Shown here: piece after piece, positions 1 to 7,048 of the stretch
How positions within the stretch are numbered: the first letter of the stretch is position 1
How the letters are laid out: each line of letters begins with the position of its first letter
From: Pseudomonadota bacterium
GTDB taxonomy: Bacteria > Pseudomonadota > Alphaproteobacteria > Ferrovibrionales > Ferrovibrionaceae
Assembly: GCA_023434425.1 (NCBI GenBank)
Contig: JAEYSS010000237.1
Span: forward strand, 1 to 23,420
Direction of reading: 5' to 3'
Length of the DNA: 23,420 bases
Position numbers and translations under genes: made by a program
Notes under the pieces: generated by a model
Databases searched by the model: none
Told to the model about the DNA's origin: nothing
The model's input: the letters and a program-made list of their open reading frames with translations, nothing else

Positions 1-162
1 CAGCGCGTGCTCATCTTAAACGAACCGCCGTCGATCGACGCCAACGAGATCACCGACAAGGGCTATATCAACCAGCGCGCGACGCTGGAGCGCCGTCACG
101 CCGATGTGATGCGCCTCTATGCCGATCCGCCTGCGGCTGACGTGATCACCGTCACCGACTGA
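1..162 (+). CDS. Acyl-CoA synthetase, C-terminal end (feruloyl-CoA synthase type), partial
   Basis: Only the last 53 codons are present, reading in frame from base 1 to TGA at 160-162. The segment NEITDKGYINQR followed by LERR is what I know from the C-terminus of feruloyl-CoA synthase-like AMP-forming acyl-CoA ligases (ANL superfamily), in which the small C-terminal domain carries the catalytic lysine of the adenylation step. Enzymes of this type activate an aromatic or other carboxylic acid with ATP and CoA in the cytoplasm. The substrate cannot be judged from this fragment, and the AMP-binding core lies outside the window. A weak terminator-like hairpin follows at 194-218. Confidence 0.7.
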   Translation, partial: QRVLILNEPPSIDANEITDKGYINQRATLERRHADVMRLYADPPAADVITVTD

Positions 163-193
163 CGCGACCTCCCCGCCTAGATTGCGCGCGATA

Positions 194-218
194 CCGAGCC
201 ATATTCCGCTCGGGTTTT
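194..218 (+). terminator. Possible intrinsic terminator after the acyl-CoA synthetase gene
   Basis: CCGAGC (194-199) pairs with GCTCGG (208-213) around an 8-base loop, followed by GTTTT. It is a 6-bp stem with a short T run, 32 bases past the stop codon. The stem is short, so this is a modest call. Confidence 0.4.
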
Positions 219-242
219 CGCTTTCGTTTTAGGAGATACGCC

Positions 243-800
243 GTGACGCGACGTCTGCTCGCCACGCTGGCGTTCGGCCTGACGCTGGCCGCTGGTTTCG
301 CTTTGGGTACCATCGGCCGGTCGCCGGCCGATACGCAGGTGCTGGCCACCGATACCGATATTCCGACCCTGCCGCCGACCGCGGCGATCTTCGTCTCCGT
401 CAATGCGCAGGATAGCGCCGAAGCCGAACGCCACCTCTATCCGGCGCCGCAGACCGCCCTGCAGATCGCGGAGTCGCTGGAGCTGAATGACGCGCAGCGT
501 GCACAGCTGCGCCAGCTGCAGCATGACACCGAGGCCGAGATCGCAGCCTTGGGCCGCCGTCTGGCCAGCGAGGAACGCCGGCTGGCCCGCGCCTTTGCCG
601 AAAACAATGTCGAAGCCACGCGGGTCGACGCGCTGACGGCGCGGATTTCCGCGCTGGACGGCCGTATCCGCGCGCTGCGGCTGCGCAGCCATCTGGCGGC
701 GCGCGACGCTCTGACGCCGGATCAGCTGCTGCGCTTCGCCAGCTTGCGCGGCTACGAGCCGGCGCCGCAGAGCGAACGCGACGACGACCCGCTGCGGTAG
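243..800 (+). CDS. CpxP/Spy-like periplasmic protein with LTxxQ motifs
   Basis: The 185-aa protein begins with a basic N-terminus and a hydrophobic segment (residues 4-22), a signal peptide or N-terminal anchor, so the rest should be periplasmic. From about residue 75 it is almost entirely helical and charged. It carries LNDAQ at 81-85 and LTPDQ at 157-161, the paired LTxxQ-type motifs of the Spy/CpxP/ZraP family of periplasmic stress proteins and chaperones. The GTG start at 243 is supported by AGGAG at 231-235. In this family members sense or buffer misfolded envelope protein or metals; which applies here is unknown. No two-component system or metal exporter is adjacent in the window. Family assignment rests on pattern, not alignment. 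Confidence 0.6.
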   Translation: MTRRLLATLAFGLTLAAGFALGTIGRSPADTQVLATDTDIPTLPPTAAIFVSVNAQDSAEAERHLYPAPQTALQIAESLELNDAQRAQLRQLQHDTEAEIAALGRRLASEERRLARAFAENNVEATRVDALTARISALDGRIRALRLRSHLAARDALTPDQLLRFASLRGYEPAPQSERDDDPLR

Positions 801-851
801 CCCGCAACCGCCGTCTTCATTCCGCCGCATTCGCCGCGCTATGCTGGCAAC

Positions 852-1502
852 ATGACCGTAGCTGGCCGACGTGACTGTACCCGTGCCGAATTGCGGGCCG
901 ATGCCGTGGTGCATCTGCTCGGACTGGGCTTTGGCCTGGCCGCCTGCATCACGCTGGTCGTTTTCGTCGCGCTGCGCCCCGATCTGCCACGGGGCCTCAG
1001 CCTCGGCATCTACGGTTTCGGCCTGCTGGCGATGCTGGCCTGTTCCGCGCTTTACAATCTGACCACGCAGGCACGGCTGAAGGCGGTGTTCCGCCGCTTC
1101 GATCATGCCGCCATCTTCGTGATGATCGCCGGCACCTACACGCCGTTCTCGCTGATCGTGATCGGCGGCGGCTGGGGCGCCGCGCTGCTGGCTTTCGTCT
1201 GGAGCGTGGCGCTGGTCGGCGTGTTTCTGAAACTGCGCTATCCGCTGCGCTTCGACAAACTGTCGGTCGTCGCCTATCTGCTGCTCGGCTGGGTGATCCT
1301 GGCCGCACTCGAACCGTTGCTCAGCAGCATGTCGCTGGCGGCGCTGATCCTGCTGGTCACCGGCGGCGGACTGTATTCGCTCGGCGTGGTGTTCCACCTG
1401 TGGGAAAGGCTGCCCTACCAGAATGCGATCTGGCATGTTTTCGTGCTGGCCGCCGCAGCCTGTCATTACGCCGCCATCCTGGTGGATGTGGCAATCGCCT
1501 GA
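852..1502 (+). CDS. Hemolysin III / PAQR-like seven-helix membrane protein
   Basis: The 216-aa protein consists of about seven hydrophobic segments after a short polar N-terminus. Family signatures are visible in order: ELRADAVVH near the N-terminus, SALYN before the second loop, RRFDHAAIFVMIAGTYTPF in the middle, and WHVFVLAAAACHY at the end. The His residues in these motifs match the metal site conserved in the HlyIII/YqfA and PAQR families. Despite the name, most bacterial members have no shown haemolytic role; an inner-membrane function of unknown substrate is all that is safe. The ATG at 852 has no strong ribosome site, but the N-terminus fits family length. The gene is convergent with cysQ, 9 bases away, with no terminator visible. 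Confidence 0.85.
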   Translation: MTVAGRRDCTRAELRADAVVHLLGLGFGLAACITLVVFVALRPDLPRGLSLGIYGFGLLAMLACSALYNLTTQARLKAVFRRFDHAAIFVMIAGTYTPFSLIVIGGGWGAALLAFVWSVALVGVFLKLRYPLRFDKLSVVAYLLLGWVILAALEPLLSSMSLAALILLVTGGGLYSLGVVFHLWERLPYQNAIWHVFVLAAAACHYAAILVDVAIA

Positions 1503-1511
1503 TGTGATGAC

Positions 1512-2306
1512 CTAGGCGCCGCGCGCGAGAAACGGCAGATTGCGGAAGTCCGGCTTGCCGTAATGCAGCGCCGCACCGATGCGCGGCCTGTCGGCCGGCC
1601 CGCCCCAGCAGAGCACATGTCCGCCGGCCGCTTCCAGCACCGCCTGCCCCGCCGCCGTATCCCATTCCGAGATGGCCGCGAAGCGCGGATAGAAATCCGC
1701 CGTACCTTCGGCGATCTGGCAGAATTTCAGCGACGAGCCGACCGTCCTGGTCTCCGGCGCCATCTGCTGCTTCAGCCAGATATCGACCGAGGCCTCGCGG
1801 TGATTGCGGCTGACCAGCACCATCGGCGCCACTTTCGGCACCGGCCGCGCGCTGATCGCCTTGCCGTCCGGATGCAGCCTGTCGAAGCGGCGCGCGCCCG
1901 CCGCTCCGTTGCCGATCCAGGCGACCTCGAGCGCCGGTGCCAGCACGATGCCGAGCACCGGGCGGCCGTGTTCGACCAGCGCGATGTTGACGGTGAATTC
2001 GCCGTTGCGTTCGATGAATTCGCGCGTGCCGTCGAGCGGATCGACCAGCCAGAAGGGACCGCTGCCGATCTCGGGCGCCTCGCCGCGCGCCGCCAGTTCC
2101 TCGGCCACCACCGGGATGCCGGGCGTCAGTTGGCGCAGGCCGGCCAGGATGATGGCTTCGGCCGCATCGTCGGCATCGGTGACCGGGCTGTGGTCGTCTT
2201 TCGCGCGTGCCGTGAAGGCCGTGGCGTAGACCGCCATGATGGCGGCACCGGCCTCATGGGCCAGCGGCAGCAGCGCGTCGGCAAGCGTGGCGTGATCCTG
2301 CGTCAT
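1512..2306 (-). CDS. cysQ: 3'(2'),5'-bisphosphate nucleotidase CysQ
   Basis: The 264-aa cytoplasmic phosphatase belongs to the inositol monophosphatase superfamily. The metal-binding motifs are in place: AEE at 68-70, DPLDGT at 89-94 and WDTAAG at 215-220. CysQ removes the 3' phosphate from PAP (and PAPS), a by-product of sulfate assimilation. The GEFTVNIALV stretch just after the second motif is typical of CysQ rather than of SuhB. The reading frame is open further upstream to 2348, but the ATG at 2306 gives the normal N-terminus, and the longer version would overlap the DUF3553 gene. That gene ends 7 bases upstream on the same strand, so the two are probably cotranscribed. Confidence 0.88.
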   Translation of the reverse strand: MTQDHATLADALLPLAHEAGAAIMAVYATAFTARAKDDHSPVTDADDAAEAIILAGLRQLTPGIPVVAEELAARGEAPEIGSGPFWLVDPLDGTREFIERNGEFTVNIALVEHGRPVLGIVLAPALEVAWIGNGAAGARRFDRLHPDGKAISARPVPKVAPMVLVSRNHREASVDIWLKQQMAPETRTVGSSLKFCQIAEGTADFYPRFAAISEWDTAAGQAVLEAAGGHVLCWGGPADRPRIGAALHYGKPDFRNLPFLARGA

Positions 2307-2313
2307 CGGGATT

Positions 2314-2499
2314 TCAGTCTTCGGGCGGTTTGACCGGACGCAGCACAACCTGGTCGGTGTTGATCAGGCGCTTGCCGGCATGGAGGAAATTCACGGTGAC
2401 GCGCGCACCGATCGCCGATTGCACCTGCCCCGGCCCCCAATCGGGCTGCAGCGGATTTTCCACCCAGTCGCCCGGGGCGAACGGTGCCAGCATGCTCAT
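2314..2499 (-). CDS. DUF3553 small protein
   Basis: A 61-aa protein that is almost entirely one small domain: a GDWVENP turn, a DWGPGQVQS segment and a strand ending LHAGKRLI, the pattern of DUF3553. This fold resembles the small beta-barrel found at the C-terminus of some UvrD-type helicases and CarD-like proteins, but no role is established for the stand-alone form. The frame stays open to 2592; I chose the ATG at 2499 (alternative ATG at 2493) because the domain begins immediately after it and the upstream part looks non-coding. The gene is head-to-tail with cysQ (7-base gap) and divergent from chpT across 119 bases. Confidence 0.75.
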   Translation of the reverse strand: MSMLAPFAPGDWVENPLQPDWGPGQVQSAIGARVTVNFLHAGKRLINTDQVVLRPVKPPED

Positions 2500-2584
2500 T
2501 GCCTGATCTGTTCCAGCTTGCGGTTGCCTGTCTGCTGCAGACATTCTAGACAGGGCATCGTCCGGCTGCCACCCGCAGACGGGC

Positions 2585-2605
2585 CGAATCACTCGCGCGA
2601 ATCAC
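2585..2605 (+). promoter_or_regulatory. Direct repeat CGAATCAC x2 with two GANTC sites upstream of chpT
   Basis: CGAATCAC occurs at 2585-2592 and again at 2598-2605, a 13-base period. Each copy contains GAATC (2586-2590 and 2599-2603), the GANTC target of the alphaproteobacterial CcrM methylase. The second copy abuts the chpT ribosome binding site (GGAG at 2607-2610). A role in cell-cycle or methylation-linked control of chpT is inference. Confidence 0.35.
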
Positions 2606-2618
2606 CGGAGCGCCGCAG

Positions 2619-3230
2619 ATGGCCAGCGAAAATCCCGACCTCGTCGCCCTGATCTGCTCGCGGCTGTGCCACGATCTGGCCGGCAGCATCGGCGCGGTCA
2701 ACAACGGCGTGGAACTGCTGGCCGAGGAGACCGATGCCGCCATGCGCGAGGAAGCCATCGGCCTGATCGCACAGTCGGCCAACGACACCGCGCGGCGTCT
2801 GAGCTTCTTCCGCCTGGCGCTCGGGGCATCGGGCAATATGGACGAGCCGATGGCCTATGCCGAATTCTCGCGCGTCGCCAAGGCCTATTTCGCCGGCGGC
2901 AAGCTGAGTCTGCTGCTGCCCGCCGTCACCGATCCGCTGCCCAAGCCGCTCGGCAAGGCGCTGTTGCTGGGCCTGTCGCTGGCGGCGCAGGCGCTGCCGC
3001 GCGGCGGCAGCCTCAGCCTTGCCAAAGACGGCGATGTCTGGCTGATCCGCGCCGAAGGCACCACCTTGCGCTGGCAGGAGCATGTCGCACAGGGACTCGG
3101 CGACGGCGCCCTGCCGGCCGAACCGATGGCTGCGATCGCGCGCTATGCGCAGCAGCTGGCTGCGACGGCCGGCTGCCGGCTGCAGGCCGAAGCGGGCGAT
3201 GCCGCACTGGTGCTGCGCTTCGCCGCATAA
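2619..3230 (+). CDS. chpT: Histidine phosphotransferase ChpT
   Basis: The 203-aa cytoplasmic protein matches ChpT in length and layout: an N-terminal dimerisation helical hairpin containing RLCHDL with the phospho-accepting His18, then NNGVELL, then a degenerate ATPase-like C-terminal domain. In the known alphaproteobacterial relay, CckA passes phosphate to ChpT, which passes it to CtrA (and CpdR). GGAG at 2607-2610 lies 8 bases before the ATG. The gene is convergent with ctrA, and the two share one bidirectional terminator. Placing the phosphotransferase next to its receiver and a flagellar cluster suggests the relay here mainly serves motility. CckA is not in the window. Confidence 0.85.
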   Translation: MASENPDLVALICSRLCHDLAGSIGAVNNGVELLAEETDAAMREEAIGLIAQSANDTARRLSFFRLALGASGNMDEPMAYAEFSRVAKAYFAGGKLSLLLPAVTDPLPKPLGKALLLGLSLAAQALPRGGSLSLAKDGDVWLIRAEGTTLRWQEHVAQGLGDGALPAEPMAAIARYAQQLAATAGCRLQAEAGDAALVLRFAA

Positions 3231-3259
3231 AAAAAGCCGGCCACGAAGGCCGGCTTTTT
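3231..3259. terminator. Bidirectional intrinsic terminator between chpT and ctrA
   Basis: AAAAAGCCGGCC (3231-3242) pairs perfectly with GGCCGGCTTTTT (3248-3259) around a 5-base loop. The GC-rich 7-bp core flanked by A and T runs gives a U tract in both directions, directly after the chpT stop and 19 bases beyond the ctrA stop. Confidence 0.92.
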
Positions 3260-3278
3260 CGTGTCTTTATCTGGAAAC

Positions 3279-3998
3279 TCAGTGCCCGCCGGCGGCCCGC
3301 TTGGCGCCGGCCGCGACCGGCTCGACCTGGTCGCGCAGCACATAGCCGCGGCCCCAGACGGTTTCGATATAGTTGTCGCCCTCGGTGGCCGAGGCGATCT
3401 TCTTGCGCAGCTTGCAGATGAAGACGTCGATGATCTTCAGCTCCGGCTCGTCCATGCCGCCGTAGAGATGATTGAGGAACATCTCCTTGGTCAGCGTGGT
3501 GCCCTTGCGCAGGGACAGCAGTTCCAGCATCGCATATTCCTTGCCGGTCAGGTGCAGGCGGCTGCCTTCGACCTCAACCGACTTGGCATCCAGGTTGACC
3601 GTCAGCTTGCCGGTCTGGATCACCGACTGCGAATGGCCCTTGGCACGGCGGACGATGGCGTTGATGCGGGCGATCAGCTCGTCCTTGTTGAACGGCTTGG
3701 TGATGTAGTCGTCGGCGCCGAAGCCGAGGCCCTTCACCTTCTTGTCCGCTTCACCCATGCCCGAGAGAATCAGGATCGGCGTATTCACCTTGGCCGCGCG
3801 CAACTTCTTCAGCACGTCATAGCCGTGCATGTCGGGCAGGTTCAGGTCGAGGACGATGATGTCGTAGTCATACAGCTTGCCGAGGTCCAAACCCTCTTCG
3901 CCATATTCGGTGCGGTAGACGTTGAAACCCTCGGCGCTGAGCATCATCTCAATGCTCTTGGCCATATTGGCGTCGTCTTCGATCAGCAGCACGCGCAT
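3279..3998 (-). CDS. ctrA: Cell-cycle / motility response regulator CtrA
   Basis: A 239-aa OmpR-type response regulator. The receiver has the acidic pair D8-D9, phosphoacceptor D51 (IIVLDLNLPD) and the lysine in ITKPF. The C-terminal winged helix carries the nearly invariant CtrA stretch DVFICKLRKKI followed by VWGRGYVLRD. CtrA binds TTAA-N7-TTAAC sites and, in many alphaproteobacteria, activates flagellar and chemotaxis genes; in Caulobacter it also controls replication. The frame is open to 4037, but ATG 3998 is the family start and has GAGG 6 bases upstream. The C-terminus ends in GGH, not the Ala-Ala used for ClpXP turnover in Caulobacter. It is divergent from fliI. Confidence 0.95.
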   Translation of the reverse strand: MRVLLIEDDANMAKSIEMMLSAEGFNVYRTEYGEEGLDLGKLYDYDIIVLDLNLPDMHGYDVLKKLRAAKVNTPILILSGMGEADKKVKGLGFGADDYITKPFNKDELIARINAIVRRAKGHSQSVIQTGKLTVNLDAKSVEVEGSRLHLTGKEYAMLELLSLRKGTTLTKEMFLNHLYGGMDEPELKIIDVFICKLRKKIASATEGDNYIETVWGRGYVLRDQVEPVAAGAKRAAGGH

Positions 3999-4037
3999 GG
4001 TGCACCTCACGCTTGAAGGTCGGTCCCCGATCCGCAC

Positions 4038-4054
4038 CCGGCGCCTGGCGCCGG
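4038..4054 (-). promoter_or_regulatory. GC-rich hairpin in the ctrA 5' leader
   Basis: CCGGCGCC (4038-4045) and GGCGCCGG (4047-4054) form a near-perfect dyad within the predicted untranslated leader of ctrA. It is flanked further out by GATCC (4029-4033) and GGATC (4057-4061), which are also complementary. No T run follows on the ctrA strand, so it is a leader structure or protein site rather than an obvious terminator. Confidence 0.4.
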
Positions 4055-4082
4055 ATGGATCGGACTTGGCGTTTTTCCGCCC

Positions 4083-4134
4083 GATTCGGTGCAGTTTACC
4101 ATTGTTAACAAATGAAGTTAACGCATTTCTTAAC
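4083..4134. promoter_or_regulatory. ctrA promoter with three TTAAC boxes and a GANTC site, in the ctrA/fliI divergent region
   Basis: The 281 bases between ctrA (-) and fliI (+) hold no gene. TTAAC occurs at 4105-4109, 4118-4122 and 4130-4134, spaced 13 and 12 bases apart; the first two lie in palindromic GTTAAC. These resemble CtrA half-sites, although none gives the exact TTAA-N7-TTAA spacing. On the ctrA strand, TTAACT (4121-4116) and TAAACT (4098-4093) with a 17-base spacer form a plausible -35/-10. GATTC at 4083-4087, a CcrM-type site, would lie at about +1. Two more TTAA motifs (4229 and 4261) occur nearer fliI. Autoregulation of ctrA and CtrA control of fliI are inferred. Confidence 0.5.
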
Positions 4135-4279
4135 GCATTGTTTACGCCCGGTTGGCGCGCCGGTTCGGTGTTAGACTATTCACATAAAGCAGCCGGGCCG
4201 CCGCGACCGGCCTGCGCTTTACCGGCAGTTAAGGCTTTGACCTGTAGGGTATTTTCTTCGTTAACCCCGTTGAGGCGCC

Positions 4280-5596
4280 ATGCATAGCCTGCTGATGGAT
4301 CTGGACCGGATCAAGGACGTCGCCTTCACCGGGCGGGTCACCTCGATTCAGGGTCTGCTGGTCGAAGTGGCCGGCGTCGAACGCCATCTCTCCATCGGCT
4401 CGCGCGTGCATCTGCAGACCCGCGATCACCGCCAGGTGGAATGCGAAGTGGTCGGCTTCCGCCAGAACCGCGCCCTGCTGATGCCCTATGGCTCGCTGGA
4501 AGGCATCGGGCTGGGCAGCCGCGCCGTCGTCGGCGAGGACCAGCCGGTGATCTATCCCGATGCCAGCTGGCGCGGTCGCGTGATCGACGGCCTCGGCCGC
4601 CCGCTCGATGGCGGACCGCCGCTGACCAACGGCACCCGCCCCTATCCGCTGCGCGCCAATCCGCCGCCGGCGAATTCGCGCAAGCGCGTCGGCGCCAAGA
4701 TCGATCTGGGCATCCGCTCGATCAACACCTTCATCTCCTGCTGCCGCGGCCAGCGTATGGGCATCTTCGCCGGTTCGGGCGTCGGCAAATCCGTGCTGCT
4801 GTCGATGATGGCGCGTTACACCGAAGCCGATGTCAACGTGGTCGGTCTGATCGGCGAACGCGGCCGCGAGGTGCAGGAATTCATCGAGGACGATCTGGGC
4901 AAGGCCGGCCTCGCCCGCACCGTGATCGTGGTGGCGACCTCGGACGAACCGGCGCTGGTGCGCCGCCAGGCGGCCTATATGACGCTCGCCGTGGCGGAAT
5001 ATTTCCGCGACCAGGGCAACCAGGTGCTCTGCCTGATGGACTCGGTGACGCGTTTCGCCATGGCGCAGCGCGAGATCGGCCTGTCCGGCGGCGAACCGCC
5101 AACCACCAAGGGCTATCCGCCGACGACATTCGCCGAACTGCCGCGCCTGCTGGAACGCGCCGGTCCCGGCACCGAGGACGGCAGCATCACCGGGCTGTTC
5201 ACCGTGCTGGTCGACGGCGATGACCACAACGAACCGATCGCCGATGCGACGCGCGGTATTCTCGACGGCCATATCGTGATGGAACGCGCCATCGCCGAAC
5301 GCGGGCGTTACCCCGCCATCAATATTCTTCGTTCCATTTCCCGCACCATGCCGGGCTGCAACACCGAGGACGAAAACCTGCTGGTGACGCGCGCACGCCA
5401 GCTGATGGCGACCTACGAAGACATGGCCGAACTGATCCGGCTCGGCGCCTATCGCGCCGGCTCCGACCCCAAGGTGGATGAAGCCATCCGCTATCAGCCC
5501 ATGCTGGAAACCTTCCTCAAGCAGCAGAAAGCCGAGCGCGCCGATCTTGGCTCGGGTTACGAGCGGCTGGCGGAAATCTTCCTGCACGGCGCCTGA
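4280..5596 (+). CDS. fliI: Flagellum-specific export ATPase FliI
   Basis: The 438-aa protein is full length for FliI, the hexameric ATPase at the base of the flagellar type III export gate, related to the F1 beta subunit. An N-terminal beta-barrel domain (about 12-85) precedes the ATPase core. Walker A is GSGVGKS at 165-171, the catalytic Glu lies in GERGREV at 192-198, and Walker B is VLCLMDS at 249-255. The C-terminus (from about 365) is the helical chaperone-substrate docking domain. The ATG at 4280 follows GAGG at 4272-4275. fliJ begins 14 bases after the stop, so the pair is an operon. It is divergent from ctrA and probably under CtrA control. Confidence 0.96.
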   Translation: MHSLLMDLDRIKDVAFTGRVTSIQGLLVEVAGVERHLSIGSRVHLQTRDHRQVECEVVGFRQNRALLMPYGSLEGIGLGSRAVVGEDQPVIYPDASWRGRVIDGLGRPLDGGPPLTNGTRPYPLRANPPPANSRKRVGAKIDLGIRSINTFISCCRGQRMGIFAGSGVGKSVLLSMMARYTEADVNVVGLIGERGREVQEFIEDDLGKAGLARTVIVVATSDEPALVRRQAAYMTLAVAEYFRDQGNQVLCLMDSVTRFAMAQREIGLSGGEPPTTKGYPPTTFAELPRLLERAGPGTEDGSITGLFTVLVDGDDHNEPIADATRGILDGHIVMERAIAERGRYPAINILRSISRTMPGCNTEDENLLVTRARQLMATYEDMAELIRLGAYRAGSDPKVDEAIRYQPMLETFLKQQKAERADLGSGYERLAEIFLHGA

Positions 5597-5610
5597 TGCC
5601 GGCCTGACCG

Positions 5611-6048
5611 ATGCGCGGTGTCAGCGGACTGATCCGGTTATGGAAATGGCGGCTCGACGAGCGCCGCCGCATCGTCGTCGACCTGGAAATCCTGCGTGCC
5701 AGCATCGAACGCCAGATGGCGGCGCTGGACGCCGAACTGGAACACGAACGCAAGGTGGCGACGCAGAATTACACCGCCGGCTTCGGCTTCACCAGTTATC
5801 GCCGCATGAACCGCGACCGCCACGCCAATGCCGAAGTGGCGCGCGACCAGACCATCGACCGCATCGCGGCGGCGCAGGAAGAGGTGAATGCCGCCTTCCG
5901 CGAGCTGAAAAAATACGAACTGGTGCTCGAGAACTGGGAAAAACGCGAGAAGGCCAAGCAGGAAAAGCGCGAGCAGGACGAACTCGACGAAGCCGGCCTG
6001 CAGAGCTTCCGCCGCCGCCAGGAACGGGACGCCAAGGCTTCAGAATAA
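5611..6048 (+). CDS. fliJ: Flagellar export protein FliJ
   Basis: A 145-aa protein that is nearly all charged alpha-helix and predicted to form an antiparallel coiled coil. This matches FliJ, the central stalk of the FliI ring that links ATP hydrolysis to the FlhA gate and escorts export chaperones. Sequence conservation in this family is low, so the assignment rests on length, helical character and position directly after fliI. The ATG at 5611 has only a weak ribosome site, so translational coupling to fliI is likely. It converges on the DMT transporter gene with 15 bases between them and no visible terminator. Confidence 0.85.
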   Translation: MRGVSGLIRLWKWRLDERRRIVVDLEILRASIERQMAALDAELEHERKVATQNYTAGFGFTSYRRMNRDRHANAEVARDQTIDRIAAAQEEVNAAFRELKKYELVLENWEKREKAKQEKREQDELDEAGLQSFRRRQERDAKASE

Positions 6049-6063
6049 GACTGGCAATCCGAT

Positions 6064-6975
6064 TTAAGACTGGCGTTTCCGTAAAAGCGCCAGCACCCGC
6101 CCGTCAATCGCGGCAAGACCCAGCGCGATCACCGCCATGCCGGCAAAATGCCGCGGCAGCAGGCTTTCCCCCAGCACCAGCACGCCCAGCAGGATCGCAC
6201 TGACCGGCACCAGCAGCGTGACCAGATTCACATTGCTGCCGGCCGCCGCCATGACCCTGAAATAGATCACGAAGCCCAGCGCGGTCGAGACCACCGCGAG
6301 CGCCAGGATGGCGGCCATGGCCTGCCAGGACGGCAGTGGGATCTGCCAGCTCTGCTCGACCAGCAGCGCCAAAGGCAGCAGGATGATCGACGAGCCGATG
6401 AACTGGCCGCCCGCCACCTGCATCGGCACGACGCCGAGCCGGCCAAAGCGGCGACTGTAGACCGCGCCGAAGGCATAGGAGACGGCGGCGAGCAGGCATG
6501 CGCCCTGCGCCAGCACGTTGCGGCCCAGACCCGACAGCAGATCGGGCCCGATCATCACCGCCACGCCGGCAAAACCGGTCAGCACGCCCAGCAGCCGACC
6601 CGGCGTCAGCTTTTCATCGTCGCTGAAGGCATGGGCCACCAGCACGGTGGAGATCGGCGTGGTGGCATTGAGGATCGAGGCCAGCCCGCTCGGAATATGC
6701 GTCTGCCCCCAGAAGGTGAGGCTGAACGGGATGGCGTTGTTGAGCAGCCCCATGATCAGGAAGGCCTGCCAGACATCGCGCCGCCGCGGCAGGGCCAGTC
6801 CGGTCAGTTTCAGCACGCCCAGCAAAACGATCGCGGCGACGAGGACGCGGATCGCCGCAACCGTCAGCGGCGGCACTTCCTTCACGGCGACGCCGACGAA
6901 AAAGAACGACCCACCCCATAGCACCGACAGGGCCAGAAGCCCCGTCCATGCACGCTTGTCCATTTGCTGGCTCAT
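6064..6975 (-). CDS. DMT-superfamily (EamA) exporter
   Basis: A 303-aa membrane protein with about ten hydrophobic helices arranged as two EamA repeats. The first half contains LWGGSFFFVGVAVKEVPPLTVAAIR and the second begins near AVVSTALGFVIYF, with the characteristic ILLGVLVLGE just before the end. Members export metabolites such as amino acids, nucleosides or toxins across the inner membrane; the substrate cannot be told. ATG 6975 is the family start (an in-frame ATG at 6963 is an alternative). It follows the flagellar FliK-like gene on the same strand by 73 bases without an obvious terminator, so some read-through from the flagellar operon is possible. It looks unrelated to motility. Confidence 0.85.
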   Translation of the reverse strand: MSQQMDKRAWTGLLALSVLWGGSFFFVGVAVKEVPPLTVAAIRVLVAAIVLLGVLKLTGLALPRRRDVWQAFLIMGLLNNAIPFSLTFWGQTHIPSGLASILNATTPISTVLVAHAFSDDEKLTPGRLLGVLTGFAGVAVMIGPDLLSGLGRNVLAQGACLLAAVSYAFGAVYSRRFGRLGVVPMQVAGGQFIGSSIILLPLALLVEQSWQIPLPSWQAMAAILALAVVSTALGFVIYFRVMAAAGSNVNLVTLLVPVSAILLGVLVLGESLLPRHFAGMAVIALGLAAIDGRVLALLRKRQS

Positions 6976-7048
6976 CCGTGGCTTATAGTCTCAGCGGATC
7001 GCAAATACATCCCGCTTCCTGCGCACGCATTCTCACACGGAGTCTGCC

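Noticed and set aside
177..1466. A 429-codon - strand frame across the CpxP-like and hemolysin III genes
   Set aside because: Gln/Arg/His-rich shadow covering two real + strand genes.
4105..4134. A perfect full-length CtrA site
   Set aside because: The TTAA motifs are 9 and 8 bases apart, not 7. They are reported only as half-site-like repeats.
4152..4167. Possible sigma-54 promoter upstream of fliI (TTGGCGCG...TTCG)
   Set aside because: GG and N10 are followed by CG instead of the required GC, so the -12 element is missing.
3922..4287. A 121-codon + strand frame across the ctrA/fliI control region
   Set aside because: It overlaps the start of ctrA and the promoter elements, has no ribosome site and no family resemblance.
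4229..5587. A 452-codon - strand frame opposite fliI
   Set aside because: Antisense shadow of fliI; His/Gly-rich translation without family motifs.
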